Origin: Myxococcales bacterium
GTDB lineage: Bacteria; Myxococcota; UBA796; SXON01
NCBI GenBank assembly: GCA_009692585.1
Contig: SHYX01000074.1
Coordinates: 1 to 15,733 of the forward strand
DNA: 15,733 nucleotides
Reading direction: 5' to 3'
The notes below the pieces were generated by a model that worked only from the letters and a program-made list of their open reading frames with translations, did no database searches and was not told where the DNA came from. The position numbers and the translations under genes were made by a program. This document shows positions 1 to 10,457 of this stretch, piece after piece; the first letter of the stretch is position 1, and the number at the start of each line of letters is the position of its first letter.

Positions 1-486
1 AGTCGTGGCCGAGGGGGCCGTGGATGTAGTGGGCGCACTGCACGAGCAGCCGACGAACGAACTCGTTCCCGGTCTTGCTGATCCCGAGCCGGGTACGAGC
101 ACCGCCGGCACTTCCTCCTCGCGATGGACGAATGCATCGGCGCCGCCCGACTTCAAGCGCGCACCCACCCCTTTGCACATCGAGCGAATCTTCGAGATCA
201 GGCGGCTGCGCTCCCGGACCAGCGCATCCCGCGCATGCATCACCGCCATCGCGTGCTCGCGCGCCTCCGACCGATGGTGAACGGGGTGGAGCAGCGTGGC
301 GTCCGCGGTCGCGAGCTTCGCCAGCAGATGCGCGTCGTTGCGGTCGCTCTTGTGCTCGTTCGCGCTGATCGCCTTGAGCTTCCGCGGGTTCGCGACGATG
401 GGCTCGTACCCGAGCTGCCGGAGCGCCCGGGTCACCCACCCAGACTGTGCGCCGGCCTCCGTGCCAACTTCGCGAATGCTCTTCCT
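1..486 (-). pseudogene. IS110-family (DEDD) transposase remnant
   Basis: On the minus strand, bases 484 down to about 100 read openly as the N-terminal half of an IS110/IS1111-type transposase. It has the usual glutamate-containing stretch (VGTEAGAQSGW), then ANPRKLK, KSDRNDAHLLAKLA and a basic helix (ARDALVRERSRLISKIRS). Near 80-105 the reading frame changes and the sequence jumps to the C-terminal signature GISKTGNEFVRRLLVQCAHY, which runs off the left edge of the window. Compared with full-length family members, roughly the first 60 residues (with the first catalytic Asp) and about 90 central residues are missing. Family members act as DEDD recombinases guided by a non-coding end RNA; this copy cannot make an active enzyme. 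It abuts the 3' end of a secreted-protein gene. Family assignment is confident; the exact deletion points are approximate. Confidence 0.85.
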
Positions 487-1528
487 TCAAAGGCCTCTCG
501 GACTCCTTCCGGGGTCATCGGAAAGCCCGAGGTGGGCCAAGTCGAACCATCCCACCACCACCCCGGGCATGTAGATGCACGCCACCGACGTAATCGTAGA
601 AAGAGAGTCTCCCCCCCCGACACCACAGAGGCCTCGCCCTCGGGGTCGCCGTCCAGCTGGAGGGCGAGCATCCACTCCTCATGACTGCCCGACGAGCGCC
701 CGCGATCAACGTCGTATGTGGGAGCGTCGGACGAAACGAGCGTCGTCAACACCGTACCGCCCTCGCCCGCCACCACTAGATCGTCCGCAATCACCTCGAC
801 AGTACCGTCGCCGTCGAGGTCGCCGACGGCGAGCTGCGCCAGGGGCCCCCGCCTCGATGGTATCGCCGTCCGCCACAACTCGGCGCCGACGGCATCCAAC
901 ACCACAACCGAACCCACGTCGTCCAGGGTGACGACGTCCGGGTGCCCATCTCCGGTCACGTCGGCCAGGAGCAGGGACGTGTCGATCTCGGCGCCCCACC
1001 AGTCCCAGACCTCCTCCCCCGTGGCACCCCGCAACGCGACCAAATGCCCTCCCGAGCCGCCACCTCGGTTCGTGGGCGTGATGACGTAGGTCGCATCCCC
1101 GATGCCAACGTGTCCGTCGTCGTCATCATCACGGAGGTAACCTATCACCGGATTCCCGCGGAACCGGTGGACGCCCGGCTCCGACGACGGGCCCACAAAC
1201 TCCCACATCCGCTGGATGGTCCAGCATCCGCCGGACCGAGGACCACGCATGGAACGTCCGTCTCCACGACTTCGCCGCTCACGAGCGCGAACTCGTACCA
1301 GAGACCCCCTGTGCAAAAGCCGATCCCATCGTCGCGGGCTGCGAGGCCGCCGACATCGAGCCCCACCAAGCCTCCAATTTCCGCGGCGCTGCTCGCGGTC
1401 CCGCTGTCAGGATCGAATGTGTAGATTGAGGCGGTCTCTCCGTCGCTCCAAAGGGTGTAGCAGGTCTCGGCCTGAGCTTGGGGAATCAGCGAAAGCTGGG
1501 CACAGATGAGCGTGACGATGAATTGCAT
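487..1528 (-). pseudogene. secreted FG-GAP/VCBS beta-propeller protein, frameshifted
   Basis: The start at 1528 is an ATG preceded by GGGAGA and opens with a Sec signal peptide (MQFIVTLICAQLSLIPQAQA, likely cleaved after AQA). The first ~100 residues (CYTLWSDGETASIYTFDPDS onwards) look like a WD/DUF-type propeller blade. Around 1220-1260 the frame shifts by one base, and the second frame carries repeated calcium-binding FG-GAP cores: DVTGDGHPDVV, DLDGDGTVEVI and LDGDPEGEAS. A run of eight G on the coding strand (612-619) is a second likely slip site. After it, the three frames end differently (stops at 487 and 515, or read-through into the transposase remnant), so the true C-terminus is unclear. 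FG-GAP propellers are extracellular binding or adhesion modules; no enzyme motif is visible. It is either a genuine pseudogene next to a transposon scar or a gene hit by two sequencing indels. Confidence 0.75.
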
Positions 1529-1630
1529 TGATGTCTCCCGGTCGGTCAACGACGGGCGATGGGGCGGGAGCTGAGGCAGGTCGTGCTGCACGAACCGACA
1601 CCGCTCAGTGGCACCCTTCGAGGCGTATAG

Positions 1631-3004
1631 CTACCAGTAGCCGCTCTGCTGGATCTGCTTGCGCAGCTCCTCCGCGACCGGGGGCTTGGGCCCGGCCGGC
1701 ACCCAGGTGTCGGCGCCGAGCTCCTGGAGTTGGGCATGGAGGGCGTCCGCCTCCGCAGTGCGTACGTTGGTCCTGGTCACCACGCCGTCGGCCTCGACCT
1801 CGATGTCCCACCGGGTGTCATCGAACTGGACGAGGCGCAGCCCACCCGAGACGATCGCCTCCCGACGGACGACGGTCCCGGCCGGGTTGCGGGTGATGGA
1901 CTGACTGAACGCCGGTCTCGCGGCCATCGGTTCGCCGCGGATGAGGGGGGCAAGGCTCGCTCCGTCCAGGCCGTCGGGACAGGGGACGTTCGCGAGTTCG
2001 AGCAGGGTGGGAACGAGGTCGACCTGGGACACATCGTCGAGCGCCGAGTGCCCGATGCCGCCGGGGACGCGGATCAGGAGCGGGATGTGCAACACGTCGC
2101 GTTCGAGGCGGTCCTTGTGGCCGGGGAGGGACTCGCCGTGGTCCGCGACGGCGACCACGATCGTCTTGGAGAGCCGTCCGACCCGGTCAAGCGCGTCGAG
2201 CAGGCGGCCGAAGTCGCGATCCGCAGCGTACACCGCCGAATCGTACGCCACCGAGAGCTGGTCGGTGACGACCGGGTCCTGCCTCATCCGCTCGAGCAGC
2301 CAGCGGTGCGGATCCGTGGCTTCCGACCAGATGGGAAGCACGTCGCTCCCCATGCGCGGCATTCCGGCCTGCCACTTGAGGATGTCGGGGTGCAGACTCC
2401 CGGCGGGCACAAACGGAGAGCCGTCGCCGAACGGGGAGTGCGCCGCTCGGAGGTGCACCAGCCCCACGAACGGCGTCGGTTCGCCGGCGGCCCAGGCTGC
2501 GAAGGCCTCCGGGGACCAGTCGCCCAAGGTCCGCGCTCGCGTGGCCGGGGAGAACCCGCGCGTGATGCCCGATGACTCCGGCAGCGACATCGGCGTGGAC
2601 TCCTGCAGGGATGCCGCGGCCCGCCAGCCCGCCCCGCCCAGCACGCCGGCGAGTGTCGGCAGCCCCGCCACGAGTGTGTCCTGGTCGTCCGCCACGTGAT
2701 GATGGCCGACGAACATGCCGGTGAGGATGCTGGCGTGGGAGGCGTTGGTCCAGGTCGCGTTCGCCCACGCACGGGTGAACCGCGTTGCGTCGGCGGCGAA
2801 CGCGTCGAGTCGGGGGGTGGTCGCCCGGTTGCGGTACCCGAGTGCGCCGACACGATCAGCCCTGAGCGAGCAGAATGTCACCAGGAGGATGTCCGGCGGG
2901 GGTCCGCTCGGCCGGCTACCCGCGCACGCTACCAGCGATCCGGCGGCGGCGAGCAGTTCGCGGCGGGACGGGTGCAGTGGCGCCTCGGCAACCGGAGCGT
3001 ACAC
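1631..3004 (-). CDS. sulfatase-fold (alkaline phosphatase superfamily) Tat lipoprotein
   Basis: 457 residues, complete. The N-terminus has a twin-arginine motif (SRRELL, residues 13-18), a hydrophobic stretch and a lipobox LVAC with Cys27, so it is probably a Tat-exported lipoprotein. The fold is recognisable from LLVTFCSLRADRVGALGY (40-57), ANATWTNASHASILTG (81-96), the AHSPF region near 189 and VADHGES (286-292), the last giving metal ligands Asp288 and His289. Length suits the family. Two things are odd. The formylglycine signature C/S-x-P-S-R reads T-N-A-S-H (86-90), so the nucleophile position is Thr. The usual first metal-binding Asp is Cys45. It may therefore be a phosphodiesterase, phosphotransferase-like or weakened enzyme and not a true sulfatase. 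The start is GTG with no clear ribosome site; no ATG lies nearby. It sits 69 bases after the amidase on the same strand and could be the last gene of that operon. Substrate unknown. Confidence 0.88.
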   Translation of the reverse strand: MYAPVAEAPLHPSRRELLAAAGSLVACAGSRPSGPPPDILLVTFCSLRADRVGALGYRNRATTPRLDAFAADATRFTRAWANATWTNASHASILTGMFVGHHHVADDQDTLVAGLPTLAGVLGGAGWRAAASLQESTPMSLPESSGITRGFSPATRARTLGDWSPEAFAAWAAGEPTPFVGLVHLRAAHSPFGDGSPFVPAGSLHPDILKWQAGMPRMGSDVLPIWSEATDPHRWLLERMRQDPVVTDQLSVAYDSAVYAADRDFGRLLDALDRVGRLSKTIVVAVADHGESLPGHKDRLERDVLHIPLLIRVPGGIGHSALDDVSQVDLVPTLLELANVPCPDGLDGASLAPLIRGEPMAARPAFSQSITRNPAGTVVRREAIVSGGLRLVQFDDTRWDIEVEADGVVTRTNVRTAEADALHAQLQELGADTWVPAGPKPPVAEELRKQIQQSGYW

Positions 3005-3073
3005 CCGTCGGGCCGCCGGGAGGCGGCGGCGGGTGGGGTGAGCAGTTGGAAATGCTGCTTTGCCCCTATTTAT

Positions 3074-4561
3074 TCAGGCGTGGATCGGGGGGCGCCGTCC
3101 CGCCCAGGGTCGCGCGCGTTCGAGTTGGCCGGCGAGCTGGAACAACAGTCCGTCACCACCGTAGCGTGTGGCAAATTGCATCCCCACCGGCAGGCCGCCC
3201 GCGCTCCAATGCAGCGGCACCGACATGGCCGGCACACCCGTCATGTTGAAGAGTTGGGTGTTCGGGACCGCTTCGAGGCTCCGATCGGCGAGATCGCGCA
3301 GCACGCCCATCATCACCGATTTGACCGGGGCGGAGCGAAGTACGCCCAAGCCGAATCGCTCGGCGGTTGTGAGCGCCGCCTGACCCAGGCGCACCGGCGG
3401 TGAGGCAAGCGTGGGAAGCAAGAGCACGTCGTGGCAGTCGAAGAACCGGGCCAGCGCACGTCCGGCCGCGTGCGCGGCCTCTCGACCCGATTGCAGGTCG
3501 GCGGCGCTGAGCTTCTGGCCAAGCTGGTGAAGGAACCAGGTGGCGGGTTCGAACCCGGCGGCCACCGGCGGTCGACCGATCCACCGGCCGGCGTCCGACA
3601 CCTCTGTCGACACGCTGGCAGCCACCTGAGTCAGGTATGCGAGCACCAACGCATCACGATCGAAGCGGGGGCGCGCCTCCTCGACGTGATGGCCGAGCGT
3701 TTCACAGAGCCGGGCGGTCTCGGTCAGGCCGGCGAGACACTCGGCGTCGATCGTTCGACCGAAGAGTGAATCCCGACAGACGGCGATGCGCAGGGGAGCG
3801 GGATCGGTGGCCAACTCAGCAAGAAAAGGGCGGTTCGGGGTCGGCCCGCAGTAAGGGTCACCCGCGCTCGGCCCGGCCAGGGCGTCGTAGACCGCGGCGC
3901 TGTCGCGCACGCTGCGGGTGAGCACGCCGGGGACGACGTAGCCACCCCAGCCTTCACCCAATTCTGGACCGAGGGGCAGCAGGCCGCGGCTCACCTTGAG
4001 CCCGAAGAGACCACACGCCGATGCGGGGATGCGGATCGAGCCGCCGCCGTCGCCGCCGTGCCCCACCGGCACCGCTCCGGCCGCGACGAGCGCGGCGCTC
4101 CCGCCGGACGACCCTCCCGGACTGTGGGCGAGATTCCAGGGATTGTGCGTTGGGCCCCGCAGCTCGGGTTCGGTGGTACCCAGGATGCCGAGCTCCGGAC
4201 AGTTGGTCTTGGCGACAAACAGGAATCCGGCCCGACGGAGGCGGGCGATCACCTCGGCGTCGTGGTCGGGGACGAACCCGGCCAAAAAACGACTGGACAT
4301 GGTGTAGGGCACCCCGGCACAGAAGCCGTCCAGGTCCTTGATGACCATGGGAACGCCGCGGAACGGACCGTCGGGTAGCGGGGCATCCGCTGCCGCCAAC
4401 GCCAGCTCATCCATGCGGTAGACCGTGGCGTTCAGCTGCGGGTTGACCCGGTCGATGGCCGCGAGCGCGGCCTGAACCAGCTCGCGGGGGTGGGCGTCAC
4501 CGCGGGCGACCAGCGCGGCGAGTGCGGTGGCATCGAGGGTGGACCAGTCGGCGATGGACAT
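3074..4561 (-). CDS. amidase signature (AS) family hydrolase
   Basis: About 495 residues, typical AS-family length. All three members of the Ser-cisSer-Lys triad are visible (numbering from a GTG one codon upstream): Lys76 in MVIKDLDG, the cis-Ser in HSPGGSSGGSAA (about 153), and the nucleophile Ser176 in GGDGGGSIRIPAS. The family hydrolyses carboxamides, including peptide, fatty acid and aryl amides. The C-terminal substrate region (NMTGVPAMSVPLHW, GLPVGMQF) is also typical. The missing GatB/GatC neighbours and sequence style argue against GatA; the substrate cannot be told from sequence. The chosen ATG at 4561 overlaps the TGA of the CAP gene by one base (TGATG), which implies translational coupling; a GTG one codon earlier is the alternative. 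No signal peptide is seen, so it should be cytoplasmic. Confidence 0.93.
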   Translation of the reverse strand: MSIADWSTLDATALAALVARGDAHPRELVQAALAAIDRVNPQLNATVYRMDELALAAADAPLPDGPFRGVPMVIKDLDGFCAGVPYTMSSRFLAGFVPDHDAEVIARLRRAGFLFVAKTNCPELGILGTTEPELRGPTHNPWNLAHSPGGSSGGSAALVAAGAVPVGHGGDGGGSIRIPASACGLFGLKVSRGLLPLGPELGEGWGGYVVPGVLTRSVRDSAAVYDALAGPSAGDPYCGPTPNRPFLAELATDPAPLRIAVCRDSLFGRTIDAECLAGLTETARLCETLGHHVEEARPRFDRDALVLAYLTQVAASVSTEVSDAGRWIGRPPVAAGFEPATWFLHQLGQKLSAADLQSGREAAHAAGRALARFFDCHDVLLLPTLASPPVRLGQAALTTAERFGLGVLRSAPVKSVMMGVLRDLADRSLEAVPNTQLFNMTGVPAMSVPLHWSAGGLPVGMQFATRYGGDGLLFQLAGQLERARPWAGRRPPIHA

Positions 4562-5679
4562 CACTTCCGGATAGCCGCCGGCTCGCCGGCTGGGAAGGCC
4601 ATCAGCTCCCAGACCACGTACAACCGGGGGTCGGGCACCGGCTCCATCACCGCGGCGATGCTAATGTTTGTACAATCGCGACACAAAAGATTTGAGAGGT
4701 GTCCGGGCGAGGCCAGCAGCGTCGCCCACGCTTCGTCCACGGTGTCGGCTACCGCGACATTCTCGTAGTAGTGGCCGCGTGGGTAGTAGTCGCGGGTGGC
4801 GCGCTCCGGGAGGCTGGAGCACCCCTCGGTCTTGTGGGCGGCGACGCCGGCGGCGGCGACGCAGAGCGCGTGCTCCCGGACCAGAGGTTCGAAGAGCGCA
4901 AACCGACTGACGGCACCGAGGCCGTTGATCCGCCGGAAGTCGTTGACGTGGGTGTAGAGCCGGTCGACGGCGGAGTAGGGATTCTCCAGCACGCGACGGG
5001 TCGGGAGCGGAGGCACCGGCGGGATGGGCTCGGCGACGTGGACCGCGAAGAGAAGCTCCACACGGTCGCCGTCCACGACCTCCATGCGGTAGGCGCCGCG
5101 TTCGTTCATGTCGCCCACCCATCGGGTCGAACCGGCGACGAGCGCGTACTCGCGCCACCGGCCGCCCGGCGCGACGACGAACAACCGTGGGTTTTTGCCG
5201 CCGTCGACGCGAATCCCCACCCCCCGACCTGGAAGCACGGTGGCCGGGACGTCGTCCAGCTGCAGACGCCGCGCGCACCAACCGAGGACCCACCAGCGCG
5301 TGCCGTCGGAGTAGTCACGCCACGCCCAGCCGACGTCGACCGCGAGGCCGGTGGGTACGGACTCGAAGAGGGAAGGGGGCGGCTGCCGCCCCCCCACGAC
5401 GACCACGAAGCGGGCGGGACCTGGGTAGCGTGCGTTTTCCAGCGCGGCGCGGACCGCGCCGGTCGTCAACCGCGCCGCGGGGCTCATCGCCGCGGCGGCG
5501 AGCGCTTCGGCGGCGGCTTGCAGGCCGCGATCCTGGTGTGCGTCGGGACCGAGACCGGGAAGGGCCTCGCCGGTGCGGTAGCGGATGGTGGCGTCGGGGA
5601 CGGGTGCACGGGCGGGGGCCGGATGGCGGGGGCAGGCCGTCAGCCCCGCGCCGAGCGCCGCGGCGAGCAGAATCCTCAT
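4561..5679 (-). CDS. CAP (SCP/PR1-like) domain lipoprotein
   Basis: 372 residues from an ATG at 5679 that overlaps the xthA stop by four bases (ATGA). An upstream in-frame extension is arginine-rich antisense of xthA and was rejected. The start gives a lipoprotein signal (MRILLAAALGAGLTAC) with lipobox LTAC and Cys16. Residues ~30-235 have no family I recognise. Residues ~239-365 are a CAP domain: LYTHVNDFRRINGL, His270, His282, the GENIA-like YYENVAV with Glu306, and SPGHLSNLL with His327, which fit the CAP tetrad. Cys333 and Cys336 follow (LLCRDC). CAP proteins in bacteria are secreted or surface proteins of mostly unproven function, some binding lipids or ligands. It lies between a DNA-repair enzyme and an amidase with overlapping reading frames, so it is co-transcribed, although no shared role is evident. 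Confidence 0.88.
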   Translation of the reverse strand: MRILLAAALGAGLTACPRHPAPARAPVPDATIRYRTGEALPGLGPDAHQDRGLQAAAEALAAAAMSPAARLTTGAVRAALENARYPGPARFVVVVGGRQPPPSLFESVPTGLAVDVGWAWRDYSDGTRWWVLGWCARRLQLDDVPATVLPGRGVGIRVDGGKNPRLFVVAPGGRWREYALVAGSTRWVGDMNERGAYRMEVVDGDRVELLFAVHVAEPIPPVPPLPTRRVLENPYSAVDRLYTHVNDFRRINGLGAVSRFALFEPLVREHALCVAAAGVAAHKTEGCSSLPERATRDYYPRGHYYENVAVADTVDEAWATLLASPGHLSNLLCRDCTNISIAAVMEPVPDPRLYVVWELMAFPAGEPAAIRK

Positions 5680-6440
5680 CCGACGGTGATCTCGGCGGTC
5701 ACGGGCGCGTGGTCGGAGAGGCCGGCCCCGCGTTCGATGGTGACGGAGCCGAGGGCGAGGCCGGGGGTCCCCCACAGATGGTCGATCCGCCAGCCTACGT
5801 CCTTGGCGCGCGCCTGCCCCCGCTGGGACCACCAACTGTAGGCCTGTGAGGTGGGGTTTGCCTCTCGAAACAGGTCACGCCACCCCAGGGCCACCATCCG
5901 GTCCAGCCAGGCCCGTTCCTCGGGGAGGAAGCCAGAGTTCTTGGCGTTTCCCTTTGCATTCTTGATGTCCATCGCGGTGTGGGCGATGTTGATGTCACCA
6001 CACACCACGGCGGGCCGGCCGGAGCGGACAATGGCCTCCAACCATGGGAAGATGTGGTCCATGTACTCGAACTTCCACGCTTGCCGGTCGGGGCCGCTGG
6101 AGCCCGAGGGCAGGTAGAGGCTCCAGACGTCGAGCCCGGGAAGGTGCGCGCCGACCACCCGTCCCTCGCCGTCTCCGCGCCGGTGGCCGGTCCCGACGGT
6201 GAAGGTGCTGGGGAACGAGGAGCGCGCCCACACCGCGGTCCCGGAGTAGCCCTTCTTCTGGGCGGGGTGCCAACGCGCCTGCCATCCCGCCGGGCGCCAG
6301 AGGTCGGGCGGCACGTCGCCTTCGTCGGCGCGCACCTCCTGGAGACAGAGCACGTCAGGATCGGCGCGGGCGAGCCACTGGCGGAAACCCTTGCGCTCTG
6401 CCGCGCGCAGTCCGTTGACGTTGAGGGTGGTGATCCGCAT
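5676..6440 (-). CDS. xthA: exodeoxyribonuclease III / AP endonuclease (ExoIII family)
   Basis: 254 residues, the usual length. It cleaves DNA 5' to abasic sites and removes 3' blocking groups in base excision repair, in the cytoplasm. The exonuclease-endonuclease-phosphatase fold is clear: MRITTLNVNGLRAA at the start with the metal-site Asn residues, Glu35 in CLQEVRADEGD, Tyr109 in WSLYLPSGS, the Asp149-x-Asn151 pair in GDINIAHTAMDIKN, Asp220 in GWRIDHLW and the terminal Asp243-His244 in LSDHAP. The start at 6440 gives the canonical N-terminus; 14 extra codons are possible upstream but have no family match. It is divergent from sucA across a 53-base gap, and its stop overlaps the CAP gene start (ATGA). 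No strong ribosome-binding site is visible. This is the first gene of the minus-strand operon. Confidence 0.95.
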   Translation of the reverse strand: MRITTLNVNGLRAAERKGFRQWLARADPDVLCLQEVRADEGDVPPDLWRPAGWQARWHPAQKKGYSGTAVWARSSFPSTFTVGTGHRRGDGEGRVVGAHLPGLDVWSLYLPSGSSGPDRQAWKFEYMDHIFPWLEAIVRSGRPAVVCGDINIAHTAMDIKNAKGNAKNSGFLPEERAWLDRMVALGWRDLFREANPTSQAYSWWSQRGQARAKDVGWRIDHLWGTPGLALGSVTIERGAGLSDHAPVTAEITVG

Positions 6441-6493
6441 GCGGTCGGCCCTATCCCCGTGCGTGGGGGCGCGCGCGGGCATAAGCGCCGCGG

Positions 6494-9226
<2,733 letters not shown>

Positions 9227-9247
9227 TCGCCCCATGCGATAGCCGCC

Positions 9248-10420
9248 TCAACCGGCGAAGCGCTCCAGGGCGGCGACCGCCGCATCGATCGTCGCGTCCC
9301 GCTTGCAGAATGCGAACCGAATCCAGTCGCGACCATGCTCTGGATTGATGTAGAACCCGCTTGGCGGAATGGCGGCGACCCCGGCCTCGAGGATCAGGCG
9401 GCGGACGAAGTCGACATCGCCTTCCCTGCCCAGCCGGGCAAAGCCGGCCGCGATGAAGTAGGCCCCCTCGGGCCAGTAGACGTCGAAGCCGGCGCGCACG
9501 AGGCCGTCGCCGAGTCGCTGCCGGCGCGCTCGGTACTCGCCGAGAAAGGTGTCGTAGTAGGAGGGCGCGACCTCGATGGCGGCCACCGCGCCCCACTGGA
9601 GCGGCGTGGCGGTGGCGAAGGTGATGAACTGGTGCGCGGCGCGCACCGCGGCGCTCAGCTCGGGGGGAGCGCATGCCCAGCCGATCTTCCAGCCGGTGAG
9701 CGAGAAGGTCTTGCCGAGGGAGCTGATGGTGACCGTCCGCTCGCGCATGCCCGGCAGGGTGGCGATCGGCGTGTGCACGCCAACGAAGACGAGGTGCTCG
9801 TACACCTCGTCGCTCACGACGACCAGGTCGTGGGCGACCGCGAGCGAGGCGATGAAGGACAGCTCCTCGGCTGAGAAAACCTTGCCGGTGGGGTTGTGGG
9901 GGCTATTGAGCAACAGCACCCGGGTGCGCGCGGAGACCGCGGCTCGCAGCGCGTCGGGGTCGAAGCTCCAGCCGGTCCCACGTTTGCCGGGGGAGTGGAG
10001 CGTCACCGCCCGCGGAACTGCACCCGCCGCACAGATCCCGGCGCGGTAACTGTCGTAGAACGGCTCGAAGAGCACCACCTCGTCGCCCACATCGCACAGG
10101 GCGCCGATGGTTGCCCACAGGGCCTCCGTCGCGCCGCTGCAGACGGTGATCTCGGTGTCGGGATCGTAACAAAGCCCGTAGTCACGGGTATATTTTGCGG
10201 AGAGCGCCGCGTTGAGCGCCGGAATCCCGGTCATCCGGGCGTACTGCCCGTGGCCGGCGCGGATGGCCGCGATGGCCGCGTCCTTGACGAAGTCCGGACC
10301 GTCGAAGTCGGGGAAACCCTGCCCAAGGTTGACGGCGCGGTGTTCGTTCGCGAGGCGGGTGATCTCGGTGAAGACGCTGGTGCCGAAGCCGGCCAGGCGG
10401 CGGGTGAGGCGGGGGCGCAT
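9248..10420 (-). CDS. PLP-dependent aminotransferase, fold type I (class I/II; KAT/YbdL-like)
   Basis: 390 residues from an ATG at 10420, which starts just before the conserved N-terminus; a longer reading into the divergent gene was rejected as antisense. Motifs: NLGQGFPDFDGP (substrate carboxylate region), YARMTGIPALN, SGATEAL (phosphate binding), NSPHNPTGK with Asn176, SDEVYEHL with Asp204 and Tyr207, and SSLGKTFSLTGWKIGW with the Schiff-base Lys237; WIRFAFCK near the C-terminus supplies the carboxylate Arg. The family includes methionine aminotransferase YbdL, kynurenine aminotransferases and glutamine transaminase K; which amino acid is used here cannot be read off. It is convergent with sucA and divergent (37-base gap) from the cyclase-like gene. 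A link to the TCA cycle through 2-oxo acids is only suggestive. Confidence 0.94.
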   Translation of the reverse strand: MRPRLTRRLAGFGTSVFTEITRLANEHRAVNLGQGFPDFDGPDFVKDAAIAAIRAGHGQYARMTGIPALNAALSAKYTRDYGLCYDPDTEITVCSGATEALWATIGALCDVGDEVVLFEPFYDSYRAGICAAGAVPRAVTLHSPGKRGTGWSFDPDALRAAVSARTRVLLLNSPHNPTGKVFSAEELSFIASLAVAHDLVVVSDEVYEHLVFVGVHTPIATLPGMRERTVTISSLGKTFSLTGWKIGWACAPPELSAAVRAAHQFITFATATPLQWGAVAAIEVAPSYYDTFLGEYRARRQRLGDGLVRAGFDVYWPEGAYFIAAGFARLGREGDVDFVRRLILEAGVAAIPPSGFYINPEHGRDWIRFAFCKRDATIDAAVAALERFAG

Positions 10421-10457
10421 CGCCCCGATGTAGCGCGGTGGGGTAGACTTCTGCCCG

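Noticed and set aside
3074..4561. GatA subunit of Glu-tRNA(Gln) amidotransferase
   Set aside because: No gatB/gatC nearby, and the operon partners and C-terminal sequence fit a general amidase better.
4699..5841. Plus-strand 380-codon open frame
   Set aside because: Antisense to the CAP and xthA genes, low-complexity composition and no motif.
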